From positions 68,794,123-68,858,122 of the forward strand of contig OZ022503.1 of assembly GCA_963989385.1 (NCBI GenBank): 64,000 nt of DNA. The letters run 5' to 3'. The notes under the pieces were generated by a model. The model was not told the DNA's origin and searched no databases. It saw nothing but the letters and a program-made list of their open reading frames with translations. This document shows, in pieces, positions 58,867 to 64,000 of the stretch. A program made the translations under genes and the position numbers. Within the stretch, counting starts at the first letter, position 1. Each line of letters begins with the position of its first letter. The DNA is from Ctena decussata (lineage: Eukaryota; Mollusca; Bivalvia; Lucinida; Lucinidae).

Positions 58867-60129
58867 ACACCACTCGTGATGTGTCGTTATCGAAGTCCCG
58901 AATTAGATATACGAGCAATTTGGCATTCGTTTGTTTTAGGTAAGACCTACAAAACAGGAAGACGTGAAAAAAATGATAATTATTATTATTAAATCTATTA
59001 TGATAATAAACGTGTGACCAAAGCCGACAAACTCAGAATATGCAGTAAAATTTCCAATTTATATCGCACAAGACGGATTTTCTGTTTTGTTTTGAATGTG
59101 ACCTCCAGATAAGTTTCATCTCAGCTTACTATAGAACCGTTGGGCATTTTGTTCTCCTAGACAATCTGTCATTTCCTCCTAGCAAGAGATGGACTGAATG
59201 AGGTATTTGGGTTTTCTTTCAGGGGAAAAAGGGAGGCAACTCCGTCATTTTTATTTTCTTTTGCTTATCTTTATAAGTCAGGTCTTAAAGAAAAGGTTTG
59301 CTTAATATTTTTTTCTTTAATAGTATACTTATTTTGCAAGAACTACGTCAAGCAGGGATGCGTAGACTTTCTTCTCAATCCCTTTTAAGCTTCTGTATAG
59401 AGTTATTGTTCTTGTGAGATTGTATTGTTCATATGTTCTCAGTATGTTGAATAAGATATTGTTTACACTCAGCAGGGATGCAAACAAGAAATCACGATGG
59501 TTATTCCTCTTTGTAAAAACTGTGGAAAAAAAACGTGTTGGTTTACCCATGCACCTTATGTAGGTAGCAGCTAAACCTATCTGCTTGGAATGGAAATAAA
59601 CATGGTTACATTGCATACTTTTAATGAAACACGCGTAGTGTACGGGGATATTTTTATCATTATTTTAATTTATTATTACTAGCTTATTATTATTTTTATT
59701 ATTATTATCATTATTATTTATATTATTATTAATGCTTAGCGTCTGTGATATATATTTACATATATATGCATATATATTCAGAAAACAAATTACATTACAT
59801 ATTTTTTTCTTAAGTGCTCAAGCCATACAACTCAAAGGACATTCAGACGTCAGCATATGTCGTTTGTGACGCAATATAACGTCAAAGCCAAGGTAAGTAT
59901 GATTACTATCAAGCGTTGTCATCACTGTTCACTTGTTTATAAACAGTCGGTCTGTTTGCTAACCGTAATTGAATCGTGCATTTCCCAATCGACCCACCCA
60001 TTTATTCGTATGTTCATATGCCATATAAAATAAAATGTCTTTCACGTGTTGTTGTATTGTTTTTTTTTTTTCAACACGTGTCTCTGACTTCGCAACAAAA
60101 GCTAAATATATATTTAGCGTTTGTCATTT
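58867..60129. other. AT-rich, microsatellites only
   Basis: (TTA)n-rich tracts lie at about 58978-58995 and 59655-59735, with tatatatgcatatatattc at 59760-59780. No gene recognised. Confidence 0.4.
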
Positions 60130-60560
60130 TATTAGATCATTATGTTTAAGGACCCATGCTCATCCTTTTGAATGTGTTCACTGCTCTTGAAGGAACTAAA
60201 AATATTTTAGTTTGACTTTACTGAAGTTGGTGCTGTGTCGTGTGGCGGCCGTAAAACATCTCCCCATACATCACCCATAGTGCAGGTCAATTTTATTTTT
60301 ATCCTTTGTGATCAAAGGGTATATTGTGAGAAAAGTTTGACTATGATTCTCGATCATCGTATTTTCATTATTTGGATTTTTGATACTAATCAGTCTTTGA
60401 ATCGACTGCCGTATGTAAAGTAACAAGGTACTGCACGTTTTCCTCTGGCTTTGATCACCAGATATTGTCAGGGTCACTGATGAAGCTTGAGTAACCGAAA
60501 CTTCGAGGTATGGCCCATGTTCCTTCTTTGAATGCGTTCTCTGCTCTTGAAGGAGCTCTT
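60130..60560 (+). repeat. Dispersed repeat with a hammerhead-like core motif
   Basis: The phrase gaatgYgttcNctgctcttgaaggaRct occurs at both ends (about 60170 and 60528). A third related copy sits inside the 20.3-kb element. At 60476-60500 CTGATGAAG, a 10-base spacer and CCGAAAC resemble the conserved core of hammerhead ribozymes, which are known in Penelope-like retroelements. The intervening stem II does not pair well, so an active ribozyme is doubtful. Confidence 0.35.
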
Positions 60561-60779
60561 TGAGATTCATATTTTACATAAATGTCTGCTACTTTGCAAG
60601 TTCCAAATGCCTTAATCCAGCTTCATCGGTCATAGGATGATAATCGTACCAAACCAGGGTAGGCTAGTCATTCCACTTATAAAATGGCTATCATTTATTG
60701 AAAATAGGGTATATAATGGAAATAATCTCAGTTTAGTCATATTATGTATTTATTACTATTGTGCATTTATAACCGTATA

Positions 60780-61130
60780 AAAAGCAAGGAGGAAACTTCT
60801 CAGGAACTGACACAATACTACTCCATATCCCACTCAAGACACCATGTGGGGAGAAATAACACAAACTAATCACCACCAAAGACAACATCAGCGGCATCCA
60901 TGTGAACAGCCATTTCCCATGTAGTTGGTCAACGGGCTGGCATGAACATCACAAACAATATATCAATAACAGACATAGCAACTACCAACACATAAACAAC
61001 AAAGAAGAACCAAAACAAAACTGCCGCCCAGGGACGGGCAGTACTGAAATTACTGGGGGTCTTAACCGGTTAGTGATCGACCATTTCTCGCCCTTTGTTC
61101 TGCCTTGGTTCATTAGGTACTTATTTGTTT
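60780..61130 (+). repeat. Dispersed repeat G, copy 2
   Basis: It shares the ordered blocks listed for 15590-15860: ggaactgacacaat, caagacaccatgtg, caccaccaaagaca, atatatcaataacagaca, cagggacgggcag, ttaaccggtta. A further partial copy lies at 61255-61440 (cgcctcgggacggccag, ggcttaaccgggg). Confidence 0.55.
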
Positions 61131-61254
61131 AACCCAATAAAAACAACTACCGTTCACACAACTGTCTTACAAACAGCACCAACCTTTGTATTAAAAACAA
61201 ATTGTACGTGAACATTAAATATCTATTTTTACTTACTTTCAACTTTATAATGTC

Positions 61255-61440
61255 AGGCCTAGCCGGAACAAAACAAACCATATATCAAAACAGTCAAAGC
61301 GACAAACAATACATGAAACCAAAACAGAAGTGCCGCCTCGGGACGGCCAGCAATGAAATTAGTGGATGGGAGGCTTAACCGGGGTCCGGTCGAGCCCTTG
61401 GTCCTGCCTTGGTTCACCAGACACTTAGTTGTTTGGTTTG
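61255..61440 (+). repeat. Dispersed repeat G, partial copy
   Basis: The right half of the repeat only: aaaccaaaacagaagtgccg, gggacggccagcaatgaaat, ggcttaaccggggt, ccttggttcaccag. The same phrases occur in copy 2, 250 bp to the left. Confidence 0.5.
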
Positions 61441-61735
61441 CATGGAAAATTCCTAATTCATAAATGTATATTTCAAGAACACAGAAATCTAAATTAAAAC
61501 TAAGATTAAACAAACATGAGGACTCACAGAAATAGCAACAGGGAAATTCTGGAGCAAAAAAAAACACTACCAGTTAAACCATGGTAAGTCCGATCCCAGA
61601 CGTCCCGGCACGGGTGTCAGGCGCTAACCGTCTGTGTTACATGTTAGAAAACATTCTAGTTTATTTTGTTACTTTAATAGAATCAGGAAATGATTTTTGC
61701 CTAAACTTCTCTGTTTTTTAAATTGAAAGAATCAT

Positions 61736-62059
61736 AGGGTATAAACCAGCCCGCCAATTTTGCTTCCTGCAGAGACTGTCCGTCATATTTGGCTTCCGCC
61801 GAGACTGTCCAAGATCTTTTTCTTCCTGCTGAGGCGTCTGTACATGATAAATGGCTTCCTGCAGAGACTGTCCGCGTAATTCTGCTGCCTGCCGAGGCTC
61901 TCGGCAGGAAGCAGTCACGCGGACAGTCTCGGCAGGAAGACATTTTTCGAGGACGGTAATCCCTGGAGGAAGCAAGAGATCGCGGACAGTCACGGCGGAA
62001 GCCAGATATGATGGACAGACTCTGCAGGAAGCGAATATTGGCGGACTGGTTTATACCCT
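61736..62059. mobile_element. 324-bp palindrome with internal 40-bp repeats
   Basis: The ends agggtataaaccagcccgcc and, inverted, ggcggactggtttataccct pair. The centre is cctgccgag-gct-ctcggcagg at about 61898. Each arm carries three to four copies of a unit of about 40 bp with gcttcctgcNgagactgtcc (or its complement). A foldback/MITE-like element without coding capacity. Confidence 0.85.
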
Positions 62060-62929
62060 GTGAGAATACAGTCAGGCTAGCGGTTAAGTGTACAGATTTT
62101 GCTTACAGTAAATGCCCGTAATGCGTTCCTTGTGTGTCTGTATGAAACGAGTTTTACCCTGCCCGAGTTACTTGCGTTCATCGTGTTTTCCAAACAGCCA
62201 ATCAAATCACGTCTCATGAAAACCATGTTAAACGCATTTTATTCGCGAATTATACGAAGCCAAAGTTAACCAGTCTGTAACGTGCATTTACGAATGTCTG
62301 TGACACAGAAATCGCAAAAATGGCATATTTGACCTTCTCCCAGAACACATGTGGAGTAGCCATTTTACTTCCGTTCGTTCGTATCACGTGTAATATTATT
62401 TATGCAGATTTCCAATAGGTAACAAACAATTGGATTTAGACGACTAGTTAAGTCGTCAGTTTGTTTTCTGTGTTTTAATATTTTTTGCTCATGTTGATAA
62501 ATAAGACTACCTCCACTGAATGTAGAATTCGGGATTTTGTGGTAATCAAAAATCAAAGTGTGAGCCGCACGAATAATGATGTTAGGATTTTTCGTTGCGA
62601 TGCAAAACATTATTATGTATTTTTATGGTGATGCTCAATGACATTTTCAAACATAATTTTTCAGCAGTAGACAATGTTTACATTTGCTTCGTTTAAGGTA
62701 GTAAGGTACTGAATAATTTTTTTTTATTTGTTAAAACAAAACAGAGATATTGCTCATGATTACATCGGTCAACTGAGGAAATGCACAGGTATTTTCACTT
62801 ACATTTACTTAAAATGTCTCCCGTAACGATCCTAATTTTTCGAACCAATAGGTCTGTAAAACGGTGGAAACCGAGTTCAGACTTCTCCTCAAGATATTTC
62901 CGTTTTTATGTCACTGAAGGAACTTCGGG
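62060..62929. other. Nothing recognised
   Basis: No exon or repeat is supported. Confidence 0.3.
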
Positions 62930-64000
62930 TGACAAACTTGAATCGCACTGTCCGTCCGTCCGTCTGTCCGTCCATTCGTTACAAATTGTGTGCCCACGAT
63001 AACTCAAAAATTGCTGAAGTGAATTTAATTAAATTTCTCATAAACGTAGACAATAATAAGAATGTGTGTCGCGAACAAAATTTAGCCTGGCATGACCAAG
63101 GTCAAGGTCACAGTCAAAGTTCATAGGCCAAATCTTGTATCAGGCAGTATAAAATGAGTGTCCGCCATAAAACTCATAAACTGCTGAAGTGAATTAAATC
63201 AAATTCACTCAAAGTTAAACTATAATAAGAACATGTGTCGCTAATAAAACTGAGGTTCCCATGACCAGGATCAAAGGTCATAGGTAAAATCTTGAGTTGA
63301 CAATTACTCTATTGAAGAAAATATAATCAAACATGAACTAAAGGTAAACCATAACAAAGAAATTTGTCATGCAAATAATTTGTTTTCCATGGCCAAGCCC
63401 GCAACCAGGGATCAAATTGCAAATCATATGTTTACAATTCATCAAAAACTATAAAAAAAATGAATAGGATCAAACTTAACAGAAAGGTAAAGCATGATTA
63501 AAAGATAATTATTATGCAACATTTATGCCCCCTATCCAAAGTCAAGGTCACAGTCATGGATATCAGAGGTTGAATTTGGCCCTTATTCAGATATTACAAA
63601 TGAGAATCAGATGAAACTTCACAGAAAGTTACAGCATGGTCAGAAACTATGTCACATACAAGATTTTAATTTCAATGCCCAATTAAGTCAAGGTCAAGTT
63701 CAGGGTGAAAGGTAAAACCATACCAGCAGTTACTGAAACAACAGAGGTGTATTTGGTCAAACTTTCCCACTGCAAGATTCAGAATCCAATGCCCAAATTC
63801 CCATGTCCAAGGTCAAGGTCACAATCAGGGATCAGCTGTCAAATTTTGGTTCTTTGATTACTCAAAATTGATGAAACTTCAAAGAAAAAGATATGTAAGT
63901 GTTTGGTGCAAGGGTTTTTGATCGATTTCGAATGTTAATGTTAATATAAAGGGCCTTGGTCAAATTGCATTTTCGCGAGAACTCAAAAATTACTGAAAGA
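62930..64000 (-). repeat. Inverted copy of the TGACCTTGACC family, cut by the window end
   Basis: It begins gaaggaacttcgggtgacaa, then gtccgtccgtccgtctgtcc (about 62951-62972). Units with caaggtcaaggtcacagtca follow at about 63098, 63541, 63686 and 63807. It is the mirror image of the 57765-58866 element and runs to base 64000. Confidence 0.6.

Noticed and set aside
61565..61640. A possible tRNA-like or SINE head on the minus strand
   Set aside because: A- and B-box matches are poor and no matching body or second copy is present.
1..64000. CRISPR arrays, bacterial operons, integrated viruses, rRNA or tRNA genes
   Set aside because: None has support. Tandem arrays have eukaryotic minisatellite form without spacers, and no cloverleaf or viral protein motif was seen.

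Overview
The base composition (AT-rich, about 62-65% by eye), long introns and dense, largely non-autonomous repeats point to an animal genome. The many AAGGTCAAGGTCA-type repeats next to GTCC-rich microsatellites, the AGCTCACCTGA-type repeat termini and the short tRNA-derived repeats are what I associate with bivalve molluscs. Placement as a bivalve is an inference from repeat style. No bacterial, organellar or viral gene was seen, no tRNA or rRNA gene, and no long intact ORF. Almost every open frame over 60 codons lies in repeat or AT-rich DNA and is not treated as a gene.

The one convincing protein-coding locus is on the minus strand and is split into very small exons across most of the left two thirds of the window (about 8.9-46.8 kb). 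It starts with a signal-peptide exon behind a TATA box at 46.77 kb, with a second possible signal-peptide exon at 31.3 kb. Five internal exons follow at 30.0, 24.5, 23.8, 19.2 and 15.9 kb, then one at 8.9 kb; a weaker one lies at 29.2 kb. Each internal exon begins and ends in phase 1, with the GT/AG signals visible in the sequence. The internal exons encode 22-38-residue cysteine-rich modules (typically C-x5-C-x6-C-x4-6-C) resembling EB/EGF-like modules of secreted animal proteins. The 3' end of the gene was not found.

The introns and flanks are packed with repeats. From left to right: a 443-bp tandem-unit element (1.0-3.0 kb); a decayed mariner transposase (3.2-3.8 kb); a hairpin MITE (5.7 kb); a 145-bp homogeneous array (6.7-8.0 kb); a 1.4-kb dispersed repeat (9.7-11.1 kb, second copy at 55.2-56.7 kb); a mariner-type TIR element without transposase (12.8-13.8 kb); two adjacent TTAA-flanked elements full of ACGTA motifs with about 10-bp spacing (19.3-21.3 kb); a Tc1-like TIR element (22.5-23.4 kb); further arrays of about 145 bp (25.1-26.2, 26.6-28.1 kb); repeats carrying TGACGTCA sites (34.9, 42.1, 43.4 kb); a 2.9-kb inverted-repeat composite enclosing a 90-bp array and a strand-biased CCCTA-like satellite (38.5-41.4 kb); more arrays (49.5-50.4, 53.9-54.8, 57.8-58.9, 62.9-64.0 kb); a 0.9-kb TIR element built from palindromic TGCAAGACTAGTC motifs (50.5-51.4 kb); and a 324-bp near-perfect palindrome (61.7-62.1 kb).

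The most unusual signals are the ACGTA-periodic TTAA elements, the recurrence of a unit length of about 145 bp or its multiples in otherwise unrelated arrays, the palindrome-built elements, and the micro-exon cysteine-rich gene with two candidate signal-peptide exons. All coordinates and similarities were read by eye, without database or alignment support.
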